Part shown: positions 1-11,554 of the stretch, piece by piece
How positions within the stretch are numbered: the first letter of the stretch is position 1
Layout of the letters: every line of letters begins with the position of its first letter
Source: Pleurocapsa minor HA4230-MV1
Lineage (GTDB): Bacteria; Cyanobacteriota; Cyanobacteriia; Cyanobacteriales; Xenococcaceae
DNA: 64,000 bases
NCBI GenBank assembly: GCA_019359095.1
Contig: JAHHHZ010000033.1
Coordinates: 35,456-99,455, forward strand
Reading direction: 5' to 3'
Translations under genes and position numbers: made by a program
The notes under the pieces: generated by a model
Seen by the model: the letters and a program-made list of their open reading frames with translations, nothing else
What the model was told of the DNA's origin: nothing
Databases searched by the model: none

Positions 1-1
1 G

Positions 2-1075
2 ATCTTGGACTATGAGGACAGATATAAATATTCTTATGGTGAAGATGTAGAAGAATTCTCGTTATCTTTAGAAGAAACAGAGACAAATTATTTACTAACT
101 GCACTAAATAGTTCTCAGCTAGAAATTAGAATCCTTGCTTATCAGTTGTTGAAAGGAATTAATTTAGATAAAGCGCAGCAAGCTATTTATCAAGGAGTGA
201 AACTAAACCCAGGAGACATAATATACAGCGTTTATCAATCTGGTGTGGGATATAATGACCAAATATATCATCATATTGTAGGTAATCCAGATGATGTTGG
301 TATTGAGCATCTTCGTAGTCAGATTACTAATAGTCATGAATACGAACTACCGTTATACCCTCAGCGCAGATATTGTTTTACAGATAAAAAGCAAGCTGAA
401 GAAGTAGCAGAGACTCTACATCGAAAGTTAATTAAAGAAAGAGACTTTGCTTTGGAATGGCGTAAAGAAAATCCAAATTTTGATTTAAAAAAGTGGTGTC
501 TTGATAATGATATTGCTTACAAATATGGGTGGGACGAATTCAAATTGGGTGGCATAGATAGTTATGATGCAATTTTTGAAATTAAAGAGCTAATCGCTCA
601 TGATGAACAGCTATACGACAATTTAAGACGAAGTAGATACATATATCATCCAGGACACATGGATACTTGGTGTAAAGATAATCATCTTTGTTATGAGCAG
701 ATTTGCGATGAGCATCATCCTGACTATTGGGACAATTATGGAAAAGTTTTGGATTATATAAATCTGCCCGAAAATATTGAGCTATTAAGTAAGTTTTGGA
801 AAGATGGTGAGGGTAACTTTGCTTTTGTCAAAGAAGAAATTGTGTTGCAAAAGGTATATATTAAAATCGGCGAAGAACTACATGGTCAAGCTGAAGTCAA
901 TAATTTATTTGCCGTATCCGAAAAAGATCGTGAAGCAGCAGAAAAATTATTAGTTGAATTATTAGAAAATAGCAAAACCCAGACTGAATCTAAATCAAAA
1001 GCACGAGGAATACTACAAGATTTTCATGGAGACGAATCAGAAGAATATCAATGGGAGAACGAAATTCCTTTTTAA
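2..1075 (+). CDS. Unrecognised protein, 5' end outside the window
   Basis: The frame is open to the left edge, so the true start probably lies outside; the first possible start inside is a TTG at 5. About 356 residues are visible. I do not recognise a family. The first ~90 residues look helical and HEAT-like. The middle carries two related modules around WCLDND (about residue 165) and WCKDN (about 222), each followed by a tyrosine and acidic/aromatic residues. The C-terminus is charged and coiled-coil-like. The stop is 30 bp before the ATG of the following MNIO-like gene, and a longer reading of that gene would overlap it, so the two are probably co-transcribed and work together. No signal peptide or membrane segment is visible in the part present. 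Confidence 0.6.
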   Translation: MLDYEDRYKYSYGEDVEEFSLSLEETETNYLLTALNSSQLEIRILAYQLLKGINLDKAQQAIYQGVKLNPGDIIYSVYQSGVGYNDQIYHHIVGNPDDVGIEHLRSQITNSHEYELPLYPQRRYCFTDKKQAEEVAETLHRKLIKERDFALEWRKENPNFDLKKWCLDNDIAYKYGWDEFKLGGIDSYDAIFEIKELIAHDEQLYDNLRRSRYIYHPGHMDTWCKDNHLCYEQICDEHHPDYWDNYGKVLDYINLPENIELLSKFWKDGEGNFAFVKEEIVLQKVYIKIGEELHGQAEVNNLFAVSEKDREAAEKLLVELLENSKTQTESKSKARGILQDFHGDESEEYQWENEIPF

Positions 1076-1104
1076 AAAGCTCAATACAAAAAATTATTAA
1101 TCAA

Positions 1105-1818
1105 ATGAAAGGATTAAGTATAACGGCGATCGGCTTGAGATGTTTTGATGAGTGTTTGGATATTTTTTACACTCTAAAGTCACCTTTAAAATTAGATTAT
1201 TTAGAATTAGCAATTGGCAGTAAATGCGAGATTGATCGCGACTATCCAGATATTCCTTTGATCCTCCATGATTCATGTTTATACGATCGCTATTTTCGCT
1301 ATAAATTAGATCCTTTACAACCATCGACCTGGAAAGCTTATGCTGATTTCATTAACCGTCATCAAGTTTTAGCCGTATCTCTTCACCCACCCCTAAAAAG
1401 TTATTGCAGTCAAAAAGAATTAGAAGTGGCAATGATGAAAATGCAGAAAGCATTGCAAGTACCTGTATATCTAGAGGTTATGCCTGCTGACAATTATTGG
1501 TGTTCTAGTATTCCAACTCTTATTGACTTTCCATTATTAATTGATGTTTCTCATGTCAACATTTGGCATCAGGGTAACACCACTACCACTAAAGAGACTT
1601 GTCTGACTTTGCTTAACTCTTATACAGTGGGGGCAATTCATCTGAGTCATAATGCAGGAAAAGCAGATACTCACGATCTCATTCCCCATAATGTTTGGTT
1701 TAATGATTATTTAGCAGAATGGAATGATAATTATTTTGTTACTTACGAAAGCTTAACCATTGATTACGCAGCTTATGAGAGGCTGGATAAATGTCGTAGA
1801 TTTGAAGTTGATATCTGA
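1105..1818 (+). CDS. MNIO/DUF692-like TIM-barrel protein
   Basis: This is a 237-residue protein from ATG 1105. An alternative ATG at 1051 overlaps the upstream gene and adds 18 residues without conserved character. The order of likely metal ligands fits the multinuclear non-heme iron oxidase (DUF692) / xylose-isomerase-like barrel: LELAI, then LHDS, SLHPP, LEVMPADN, LIDVSHVN, IHLSHNAG, DTHDLIP and TYES. In known MNIO enzymes these His, Asp and Glu residues hold two or three iron atoms that oxidise Cys, Asp or Asn in ribosomal peptides. It follows the unknown protein that ends at 1075 and likely forms an operon with it. An ordinary sugar-phosphate isomerase/epimerase fold is the main alternative. 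Confidence 0.55.
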   Translation: MKGLSITAIGLRCFDECLDIFYTLKSPLKLDYLELAIGSKCEIDRDYPDIPLILHDSCLYDRYFRYKLDPLQPSTWKAYADFINRHQVLAVSLHPPLKSYCSQKELEVAMMKMQKALQVPVYLEVMPADNYWCSSIPTLIDFPLLIDVSHVNIWHQGNTTTTKETCLTLLNSYTVGAIHLSHNAGKADTHDLIPHNVWFNDYLAEWNDNYFVTYESLTIDYAAYERLDKCRRFEVDI

Positions 1819-1835
1819 ATTTTTACTGCGCTGTT

Positions 1836-1932
1836 CCCTAAAGGATTAGCTCGCAAGCTCGCGTCACAAATAGGTAGACCTCAACAATGAAATTTTAAAA
1901 AAGCTAAAAGCTAAGAGCTAAAAGCTAAGAGC
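1836..1932. repeat. Dispersed repeat copy plus AGCTAAAAGCTAAGAG tandem tract
   Basis: The gap between the MNIO-like gene and purK holds one copy of the CCTAAAGGATTAGCT family (1836-1867), followed at about 1900-1932 by a tract made of AGCTAAAAGCTAAG-type units. Similar pieces occur near 16.04, 33.07 and 50.79 kb (first family) and near 33.03 and 41.24 kb (second type). No gene is visible here. Confidence 0.6.
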
Positions 1933-1978
1933 TACGTACAGATTACTTTTCAGCTTAATACTTGAAATTAGCAACGCC

Positions 1979-3106
1979 TTATTTCCCATACCAAATTGAC
2001 TCTATCTGCTCGATAATAGACTTTGCTTGAGTTAGTTTTTTCTCATCAAGAATTACTGTAACGTGACCCAATTTTCTCCCTGGACGAGATGTTTTACCGT
2101 ACCAATGAAGGAAGCTACCAGGTATTTTGAGAATGCGATCGCGTTTTTCTTCATAATCAGTATCAGACTCTTCAAAACCCAATAGATTGACCATAATTGC
2201 CCCTGATGACTTTAAAGCTGTTGAACCTAAAGGTAAACCCGTAACAGCCTGGAGCTGCATCGCAAACTGAGAAGTCTCGCAGCCATCTAGGGTGTAGTGT
2301 CCTGAATTGTGGGTGCGGGGCGCAATTTCATTGACTAACACTCGATTATCTTTGGTCAGAAAAAATTCAATCCCAAATACCCCTACTACTTCGAGTTTAT
2401 CTAAAATCGTGCTGGCGATCGCCTTAACTTCTTCAGCTATTTCATTTGCGACATCTGCGGGGGTAATTGTCCAATGACATACTTGGTTTTGCTGAAAAGT
2501 CTCGGTAACTGGATAAATAGCGATCGCTCCAGAGTCATTACGAGCAGCAATAATACCTAATTCTCGTTCAAAAGGGACAAATTCTTCAATCAACAACTCC
2601 GCAATGGGAACAGTTTTAGCTAGCTGTTGTAAACATTCAATGTCTTTAATAATAAAAGTTCCCTGCCCATCATAGCCATGACGACGAGCCTTTAACACCA
2701 GAGGAAATCCATAGTCAGCAATGACTTGTTCCTGAGATGACCACAGACTAAACTGCGGTACAGGTAAACCAACTTGCTGCAAAAAACTACGCTGATGATA
2801 CTTATCTAATAGGGGTTTCAGCGTATTCAAACTAGGTTTAAATATTGCGTCTATACCTAATTTTTGCAATCCCTCTAGATCGATAAACTCATTTTCAAAG
2901 GTAATTACGTCGCAAAGTGTTGCTAGCTTAGCTGTGGCGATCGCATCATCAACATTGCCTAAAATAAACTGCTTGGCTTGACTAACGGCAGGTTCAGTTT
3001 CACTCTCAGCTTGCACAATTAACTCTAGATCTAACAATGGTGCTTCTGTACCCATCATCCAAGCCAATTGACCCCCACCAATTACCCCAACGCGCTTACC
3101 TACCAT
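1979..3106 (-). CDS. purK: 5-(carboxyamino)imidazole ribonucleotide synthase
   Basis: PurK uses ATP and bicarbonate to carboxylate AIR to N5-CAIR in purine biosynthesis in the cytosol. The 375-residue length is normal. The N-terminus has the typical GVIGGGQLAWMM nucleotide-fold motif (about residues 7-18). The ATP-grasp core shows KARRHGYDGQGT and the family signature NEIAPRTHNSGHYTLDGCETSQF near the middle. The ATG at 3106 lies just before the glycine-rich motif, so the start is secure. The gene stands alone, divergent from the Uma2 gene. purA, another purine gene, is elsewhere in the window at 48.1-49.4 kb. Confidence 0.95.
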   Translation of the reverse strand: MVGKRVGVIGGGQLAWMMGTEAPLLDLELIVQAESETEPAVSQAKQFILGNVDDAIATAKLATLCDVITFENEFIDLEGLQKLGIDAIFKPSLNTLKPLLDKYHQRSFLQQVGLPVPQFSLWSSQEQVIADYGFPLVLKARRHGYDGQGTFIIKDIECLQQLAKTVPIAELLIEEFVPFERELGIIAARNDSGAIAIYPVTETFQQNQVCHWTITPADVANEIAEEVKAIASTILDKLEVVGVFGIEFFLTKDNRVLVNEIAPRTHNSGHYTLDGCETSQFAMQLQAVTGLPLGSTALKSSGAIMVNLLGFEESDTDYEEKRDRILKIPGSFLHWYGKTSRPGRKLGHVTVILDEKKLTQAKSIIEQIESIWYGK

Positions 3107-3288
3107 GTTTTTTTTAGCCTATTTTTTAACTGTATTTTCAAACCATTAACAAGTTTATTATCTAGTTATGGGCAGACTTTATCAAAGATATTGGTAAGCG
3201 ATCGCTAAGTTAATCAGTTTGGTCTTTTTCCCCAATTCACACAAGGCGTAAAATAAAAAGTAATACTTAGGCATCGAAAGAAATTGAT

Positions 3289-3939
3289 ATGGTTGCCATC
3301 ACTAAACAATTAGTCACGAACACTTGGGCAATTGCTACTTGGGATGAATTTTTAAAAAATATTGAAAATCCTGCTCATGTTAAGACCAAAGGCTACTATT
3401 ACGATGGCAAATACAGAATTGAAATTACTCCCATTGGCAACGAACACGCTCAATATCATTCAATTATTAATTATGCAGTTTATCTTTACGCCACTTTAAA
3501 AAACATCCCTTTTACTGGAAAAGATAACTGTAGCTATCGACAGGTTGGCTTAAAAGAATTTCAACCAGATTTGTCTTATTATGTCGGCAATAATGCCAAT
3601 GCTATTCCCTGGGGAGTGGGGATAGTTGACCTAAATGAATATCCAGTCCCAGATTTAGTGATTGAAGTTGCTAACACTTCTCTAGCCGATGATTTGGGCG
3701 AAAAAAGATTACTTTATGAAGACCTTGAGATAGCAGAATATTGGGTGGTAGACGTGCAGAATGTTAAAGTAATTGCCTTTGCCATTGAAGACAATGGGAG
3801 CAAAAGAGTTGCCGAATCTCTGGTGTTGACAGGATTAAAAATAGAGATTTTAACTGAAACACTTCAACGCAGCAGAACTAGCAATCATACCGAAGTTGGT
3901 AGCTGGTTAATGCAACAGTTTCAATCACAATCAAATTAA
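3289..3939 (+). CDS. Uma2-family (DUF820) putative restriction-like endonuclease
   Basis: This 216-residue protein belongs to the Uma2/DUF820 family, which is greatly expanded in cyanobacteria and has a PD-(D/E)XK nuclease fold of unknown physiological role. Visible motifs are PDLSYYVG, then VPDLVIEVANTSLADDLGEKRLLYEDLEIAEYWVVD, which holds the expected acidic and lysine-containing active-site pieces. The family is usually solitary, as here, between purK and a convergent DUF3067 gene. The C-terminal ~30 residues are variable. Function beyond the fold is not known. Confidence 0.85.
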   Translation: MVAITKQLVTNTWAIATWDEFLKNIENPAHVKTKGYYYDGKYRIEITPIGNEHAQYHSIINYAVYLYATLKNIPFTGKDNCSYRQVGLKEFQPDLSYYVGNNANAIPWGVGIVDLNEYPVPDLVIEVANTSLADDLGEKRLLYEDLEIAEYWVVDVQNVKVIAFAIEDNGSKRVAESLVLTGLKIEILTETLQRSRTSNHTEVGSWLMQQFQSQSN

Positions 3940-4017
3940 GCACTATCTATAATTCCACAACCATCATCAACTGCGATCGCATATTGCAACATTTTTTAAC
4001 AATATCTTCATCAGGTT

Positions 4018-4350
4018 CTAAACATCATCTAAAATCCACTCGGAATTGCGTTCTCCCAGATCGAGCTGAATACTCACTGCTTTGCCTAATCTGGGACGTT
4101 CGCGAGTTTTCTCAATATAAGACTGTATCTGCGCTACACTGTTCCAACCGTTGAGATAATTGGCGATCGCCTGAAGATTTTCGGCATATTCCTGCTCGGA
4201 CAGGGGAAAAGAGGCTTGTTCTAGGTATTTCCACATTACCTGGACATAAATCTTCCCTTTAATCTTTCTCAGCTGCATATCATAAGAACAGCCCCACTTT
4301 GCTAATAAAAGTTGGTGTAATTGTTCGCCTGTGATAATGTTTTGACTCAT
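4018..4350 (-). CDS. DUF3067 family protein
   Basis: A 110-residue protein matching the DUF3067 family of cyanobacteria and plastids: an N-terminal segment with TGEQLHQLLLAKWG, the core VMWKYLEQASFPLSEQEY, and the conserved end TRERPRLGKAVSIQLDLG. No catalytic motif is evident and I know of no assigned activity. It is divergent from petC, with about 260 bp between the two starts. In my recollection this neighbourhood with petC-petA is common in cyanobacteria, which suggests a photosynthesis-related role; that is inference only. Confidence 0.85.
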   Translation of the reverse strand: MSQNIITGEQLHQLLLAKWGCSYDMQLRKIKGKIYVQVMWKYLEQASFPLSEQEYAENLQAIANYLNGWNSVAQIQSYIEKTRERPRLGKAVSIQLDLGERNSEWILDDV

Positions 4351-4612
4351 AAAGCTGTTGACTTTGAGTGGAATCGATTCTCAATCTCTGTAATAATTTA
4401 ATACATTGGTTTATCTTGCGTTACCCAAATGGTCAGCTCGGAGTTTTGCTGGATGTTGTTTAACCTTCAAACTCTAGTAGACTATAAAGTTGGACTCGCA
4501 ACTGTTAACTTTTTAAAGCGGAGAATGTGACAAAATTCTTTGGCATAGAAAACTTTAAACATCTCCCAGTCATCATTTTAAGTTTACAAAAAAATACAAT
4601 TTATCTATAGCT

Positions 4613-5173
4613 ATGGTTCAATCTTCTGGTACTAATATCCCGAATATGGATGACGATAACGTCCCCGATTTAGGGCGTAGACAATTTATGAACTTACTCA
4701 CCTTTGGCTCAATCACAGGAGTAGCTTTGGGTGCGTTATATCCAGTTGTCAAATACTTTATTCCCAACACAGGTGGCAGTGGTTCTGGCGGTGTAACGGC
4801 GAAGGATGCTTTGGGCAACGATATTATCGTGAGCGAATTTATCGCGACACATCAACCAGGCGATCGCACCTTAGCTCAAGGTTTAAAAGGTGACCCTACT
4901 TATATTGTGGTTGAAGGGGATTCAACTCTGCGTAACTACGGGATTAACGCCGTCTGTACTCACTTGGGTTGTGTTGTTCCTTGGAATGCCAGCGAAAACA
5001 AATTTATGTGTCCCTGTCATGGTTCTCAGTATGATGAGACAGGTAAAGTGGTTCGAGGCCCCGCACCTTTATCTCTAGCATTGGCAAAAGCTGAGGAACA
5101 AGACGACAAGCTAATCTTTAGTCAGTGGACAGAAACTGATTTCCGTACTGGAGAAAAGCCTTACTGGGCATAA
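4613..5173 (+). CDS. petC: Cytochrome b6f Rieske iron-sulfur subunit
   Basis: PetC carries the 2Fe-2S cluster that takes electrons from plastoquinol and passes them to cytochrome f at the thylakoid membrane. It is 186 residues. The N-terminus has a twin-arginine motif ([13 protein letters not shown], about residues 23-35) ahead of a membrane anchor. Cluster ligands are in CTHLGC (Cys115, His117, with Cys120) and CPCHGS (Cys133, His136, with Cys135). PetC is a known Tat substrate; a tatC gene is present at 45 kb. petA follows 72 bp downstream, the usual cyanobacterial petCA operon. Confidence 0.98.
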   Translation: MVQSSGTNIPNMDDDNVPDLGRRQFMNLLTFGSITGVALGALYPVVKYFIPNTGGSGSGGVTAKDALGNDIIVSEFIATHQPGDRTLAQGLKGDPTYIVVEGDSTLRNYGINAVCTHLGCVVPWNASENKFMCPCHGSQYDETGKVVRGPAPLSLALAKAEEQDDKLIFSQWTETDFRTGEKPYWA

Positions 5174-5245
5174 ATTAAGGACTGACTGAATAAATTCCCC
5201 ATATTAATCATATAGTTAATCTTTTTGAGATTGTTGATCTAACAA

Positions 5246-6232
5246 ATGAGAACATTGAAACCATTGGCAGTATTAAAGTTTGCCAAGGACATAATTACTA
5301 AAACTACCATTGTGGCGATCGCTACTGTGGCTATTTTCTTGACCAGCGATCTTGCTGTATCTCAATCGGCTGCTGCATATCCCTTTTGGGCGCAACAAAC
5401 TGCTCCAGAAACTCCTAGAGAAGCTACAGGCAGAATCGTTTGTGCCAACTGTCACCTAGCAGAAAAAGCCGCAGAAGTAGAAATCCCTCAGTCTGTCTTA
5501 CCCGACACCGTATTTGAAGCGGTAGTGAAAATTCCTTACGATTTAGCTAGTCAACAGGTTTTGGGCGACGGTTCTAAAGGTGGTTTGAACGTTGGTGCAG
5601 TACTAATGCTGCCTGAAGGCTTTAAAATTGCCCCTGAAGACCGTATTCCCGAAGAAATGAAGGAAAAAACTGGCGGGTTATACTTCCAAGAGTATAAAGA
5701 AGGTGCAGATAATGTCGTAATTGTCGGCCCTTTACCTGGCGAACAGTATCAAGAAATTACTTTCCCCGTACTTTCTCCTAATCCTAAAACCGATAAAAAT
5801 ATCCACTTTGGTAAGTATGCCGTTCACTTAGGCGCTAACCGAGGACGCGGGCAAATCTATCCGACTGGAGAAGCGAGTAATAATAACGCAGTTAAGGCTT
5901 CTGTTGCAGGTACAATCGCAGCTATTACTCCTCAAGAAGCTGGTGGTTATGAAGTGGCAATTGAGACTGAAGACGGTACAAAAACCGACAAGATTCCTGC
6001 TGGGCCTGAATTGATCGTAGAAGAAGGTCAGCAAATCGCTGCGGGTGAAGCTTTGACTAACAATCCTAACGTTGGTGGTTTTGGTCAGAAGGATACTGAA
6101 GTAGTACTACAAAGTCCTGCGCGGATCGGAGGCTTAATGGCTTTCGTGGGTGGAATTATGATTTGCCAAATTTTACTTGTGATTAAAAAGAAACAAGTAG
6201 AGAGAGTTCAAGCAGCAGAAATGGATTTCTAA
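5246..6232 (+). CDS. petA: Cytochrome f
   Basis: Cytochrome f is the c-type cytochrome of the b6f complex and delivers electrons to plastocyanin or cytochrome c6 in the lumen. It is 328 residues. A signal peptide ends at AAA before Tyr45 of YPFWAQQ, whose alpha-amino group is the axial heme ligand. The heme is attached at CANCH (Cys66, Cys69, His70). A C-terminal membrane helix ([17 protein letters not shown]) is followed by a basic stroma-side tail. It lies downstream of petC in the same operon and is followed by a clear intrinsic terminator. Confidence 0.98.
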   Translation: MRTLKPLAVLKFAKDIITKTTIVAIATVAIFLTSDLAVSQSAAAYPFWAQQTAPETPREATGRIVCANCHLAEKAAEVEIPQSVLPDTVFEAVVKIPYDLASQQVLGDGSKGGLNVGAVLMLPEGFKIAPEDRIPEEMKEKTGGLYFQEYKEGADNVVIVGPLPGEQYQEITFPVLSPNPKTDKNIHFGKYAVHLGANRGRGQIYPTGEASNNNAVKASVAGTIAAITPQEAGGYEVAIETEDGTKTDKIPAGPELIVEEGQQIAAGEALTNNPNVGGFGQKDTEVVLQSPARIGGLMAFVGGIMICQILLVIKKKQVERVQAAEMDF

Positions 6233-6271
6233 TTCATTTTGTTTTAGCTGTTATTTAATTGAATAACATCA

Positions 6272-6298
6272 AGGCAGGTTTTAATACCTGTCTTTTTT
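6272..6298 (+). terminator. Intrinsic terminator of petCA
   Basis: An 8-bp stem (AGGCAGGT / ACCTGTCT with one G-U pair) with a 6-nt loop is followed by a run of T. It lies 39 bp after the petA stop. Confidence 0.85.
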
Positions 6299-6426
6299 GC
6301 TGGCAAAAAAAGATAATAGCGATCGCTTTATGAGACTTACTTCATTTAGTACATAGTTCTTAATAAATCACCCTTCCAAGACCGAAACGTTTTAATCTAA
6401 AAGCTGAAGTATAAGTAAACAACTAA

Positions 6427-9135
<2,709 letters not shown>

Positions 9136-9801
9136 GAGAAAATAGTTAGACTAAAGCGATCGCTTTGGTTGAGTAGACTGAATAGATTGTTAACCAGAAA
9201 ACTGAGAGCGGTTTCATCGATGGTGATGAAGCCGTCCTTATACTGCTGGTTCTTAAATAAAGCTTGTCCACAGATGTAACTAATTACAACAGAATGCAAC
9301 ATTAAATTCTGTTAAGTAAGGAGAATTAACTGCAACAAAATATCGGATTATAGTTAGGTTGGGCAATTGCTACAGCAATAACTTAGTCAACTTTAATCGA
9401 CAGTCCTAAATACTACAGAGCATTTATGGGAGCAGTTTATTTAAAGCAACCAAAATAGCTCAAGCTTGTAGAAAAATTACTTTATGTAAAGGTTTGTTGA
9501 TAAGTTGGCAATTGATGGCAAATTAGTTTGGACAAGTTGCAATACTAATTTGTAGCAGAAAGCTAGAAACTAGGTAGCAAAACAGAGTAATCTATAACCT
9601 AGGGGAGTATCAGCAGCCAGATTTAGGTAGTAGAGAATAAGCCTAATCTAAGGGTTGTTATGTCAGCAAAATTTTTTCGTCACGTTGGCGAAGAAACCTA
9701 ACTAATTAACAACAGGCGAACTGAAAATCCTTGAAAACCAAAGCTACCGATCAAAAGGTAATTTATTCATTAATTTCATAATCATTGGGAGGAATCCATC
9801 G
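9136..9801. other. Long leader/intergenic region between apcE and apcA
   Basis: No credible gene is seen in these 666 bp. Near the start is a hairpin with 10-bp arms (9209-9218 and 9225-9234, one G-U pair, 6-nt loop) lacking a good U-run, a possible apcE 3' end. The rest is AT-rich with short related pieces such as AAGTTGGCAATT and AAGTTGCAATACTAATTT around 9500-9553. A strong Shine-Dalgarno (GGGAGGA) sits 8-9 bases before the apcA ATG. The apcABC promoter and a long 5' UTR are expected here, but I cannot fix a start site by eye. Confidence 0.5.
9209..9234 (+). terminator. Hairpin after apcE, possible 3' end
   Basis: The stem CGGTTTCATC / GATGAAGCCG has one G-U pair and a 6-nt loop. No U-tract follows, so it may be a processing or stabilising structure and not a true intrinsic terminator. 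Confidence 0.35.
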
Positions 9802-10287
9802 ATGAGTATAGTCACGAAATCCATCGTGAATGCAGATGCTGAGGCTCGCTACTTGAGTCCTGGTGAACTAGACAGAATTAAATCTTTTGTAACTAGTGGT
9901 GAAAGCCGTTTACGTATTGCTCAAACTCTAACTGAGTCTCGTGAGCGTATTGTCAAGCAGGCTGGCGATCAACTTTTCCAAAAACGTCCTGACGTTGTTT
10001 CTCCTGGCGGCAATGCTTACGGCGAGGAAATGACTGCAACTTGTTTGCGTGACATGGATTACTATCTACGCCTGATTACTTATGGTGTAGTAGCTGGCGA
10101 CACAACTCCAATTGAAGAAATTGGTTTAGTTGGTGCAAAAGAGATGTACAAATCTTTAGGTACTGACGTTGGTGCAATGGCTCAAAGTATCCGCGAAATG
10201 AAAAACGTAGCTACTTCAATGATGTCTGGTGATGACACCTCTGAAGCTGCTTCCTACTTCGATTACGTAATCGGAGCTATGCAGTAG
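9802..10287 (+). CDS. apcA: Allophycocyanin alpha subunit
   Basis: ApcA pairs with ApcB to form the alpha-beta monomers of the phycobilisome core. The 161-residue length is standard. Phycocyanobilin attaches at Cys81 within [12 protein letters not shown], and the N-terminus is the typical [24 protein letters not shown]. The start is supported by a strong Shine-Dalgarno. It is first in the apcABC operon, with apcB 107 bp downstream. Confidence 0.98.
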   Translation: MSIVTKSIVNADAEARYLSPGELDRIKSFVTSGESRLRIAQTLTESRERIVKQAGDQLFQKRPDVVSPGGNAYGEEMTATCLRDMDYYLRLITYGVVAGDTTPIEEIGLVGAKEMYKSLGTDVGAMAQSIREMKNVATSMMSGDDTSEAASYFDYVIGAMQ

Positions 10288-10394
10288 TCGGCAATGCCTG
10301 GCTGCTAATATAACTAGTAACAAATTTTTTCAAAAACACACTAACTTATCAGTGTTAAACAGTTTAAGACTCGGTAAGATAAGGAAATAAAACT

Positions 10395-10880
10395 ATGCAA
10401 GACGCAATTACCTCTGTAATTAATTCGGCTGACGTACAAGGCAGATACCTCGATGGTGCTGCGATGGACAAGCTCAAAAGCTATTTTCAAACTGGTCAAT
10501 TAAGAGTTCGCGCTGCTAGCGTAATTAGTGCTAATGCAGCTAGCATCGTCAAAGAAGCAGTAGCAAAATCTTTGCTCTATTCTGATGTAACTCGCCCTGG
10601 TGGAAACATGTACACTACTCGTCGCTATGCGGCTTGTATTCGTGACCTTGACTACTATCTTCGTTATTCTACTTACGCTATGCTAGCTGGAGATCCCTCC
10701 ATCCTAGATGAGCGAGTATTAAACGGCTTAAAAGAAACTTACAATTCTTTAGGAGTTCCTGTTTCTTCTACTGTTCAAGCAATTCAAGCGATGAAAGAAG
10801 TAACTGCAAGCTTAGTTGGTGCTGATGCTGGCAAAGAAATGGGCGTTTACTTCGACTACATCTGTTCTGGCTTAAGCTAG
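10395..10880 (+). CDS. apcB: Allophycocyanin beta subunit
   Basis: ApcB is the partner of ApcA in core trimers. It is 161 residues. Cys81 in [12 protein letters not shown] is the bilin site, and Asn71 in GGNMYTTRR is the position usually methylated in beta subunits. It carries its own Shine-Dalgarno (AAGGAA) before the ATG. apcC follows after about 300 bp. Confidence 0.98.
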   Translation: MQDAITSVINSADVQGRYLDGAAMDKLKSYFQTGQLRVRAASVISANAASIVKEAVAKSLLYSDVTRPGGNMYTTRRYAACIRDLDYYLRYSTYAMLAGDPSILDERVLNGLKETYNSLGVPVSSTVQAIQAMKEVTASLVGADAGKEMGVYFDYICSGLS

Positions 10881-10896
10881 TTCAGGATCGTCAGGC

Positions 10897-10918
10897 TAAT
10901 CGTTTAAAATAGCGATTA
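10897..10918 (+). other. Hairpin in the apcB-apcC gap
   Basis: Perfect 6-bp arms TAATCG / CGATTA enclose a 10-nt loop, 17 bp after the apcB stop. The 299-bp gap otherwise holds no gene. Such a structure could stabilise an apcAB transcript or partly attenuate apcC, which is made in smaller amounts in known systems; that is inference. Confidence 0.35.
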
Positions 10919-11179
10919 TCGCACAGATTCGGAAGTCTAGAGTGAGTGCTAGTTCCAACAAAGCTTAGTTTTCCGAGCGCTAAGGAAAAGTAAGTTGAGA
11001 AGAGATCTAGTATTGACTTCTGACTCCCGAATTTTGGTATTTGGGGGATAGCTAAATCACCAACTAAGTCAGTTTAAAAAAGCTCATTAAAAAAGCTCAA
11101 TCGGCGACTTATTTTTGGCGTAGCAAAATTTACTACAGGAAAATTTAACTTTTTTTATTTAATCAGGAGAAATTATCTC

Positions 11180-11383
11180 ATGCGTATGTTTAAGGTGACG
11201 GCTTGTGTTCCTAGTCAAACCAGAATTCGCACTCAAAGAGAATTGCAAAACACTTTTTTCACTAAGCTTGTACCCTACGATAACTGGTTTCGTGAGCAGC
11301 AACGTATTATGAAAATGGGCGGTAAAATTATTAAAGTTGAGTTAGCAACGGGTAAGCAAGGTATGAATACAGGCTTATCTTGA
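11180..11383 (+). CDS. apcC: Phycobilisome core small linker LC7.8
   Basis: ApcC is the ~7.8-kDa linker that caps allophycocyanin trimers in the core. It is 67 residues, with the conserved start MRMFKVTACVPSQTRIRTQRELQNTFFTKL and end GGKIIKVELATGKQGMNTGL. The Shine-Dalgarno AGGAGA precedes the ATG. It is the last gene of apcABC and is followed by an intrinsic terminator. Confidence 0.97.
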   Translation: MRMFKVTACVPSQTRIRTQRELQNTFFTKLVPYDNWFREQQRIMKMGGKIIKVELATGKQGMNTGLS

Positions 11384-11411
11384 AACTGCCTTTAATCATA
11401 TTTGAGTCCGA

Positions 11412-11435
11412 AGGGGTCTAAGCGACCTCTTTTTT
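11412..11435 (+). terminator. Intrinsic terminator of apcABC
   Basis: A 7-bp stem (AGGGGTC / GACCTCT, one G-U pair) with a 5-nt loop runs into six T residues, 28 bp after the apcC stop. Confidence 0.8.
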
Positions 11436-11554
11436 GTTGTTCAATCTAGACTAGCAAACAAGACGATAAAAAAAAGTTTAATCATCATGTTTAATTCAGG
11501 CTAATCATCTGCTACCTTTAAAAAGCAAAAATACAAACATAAGATTTAATATTA

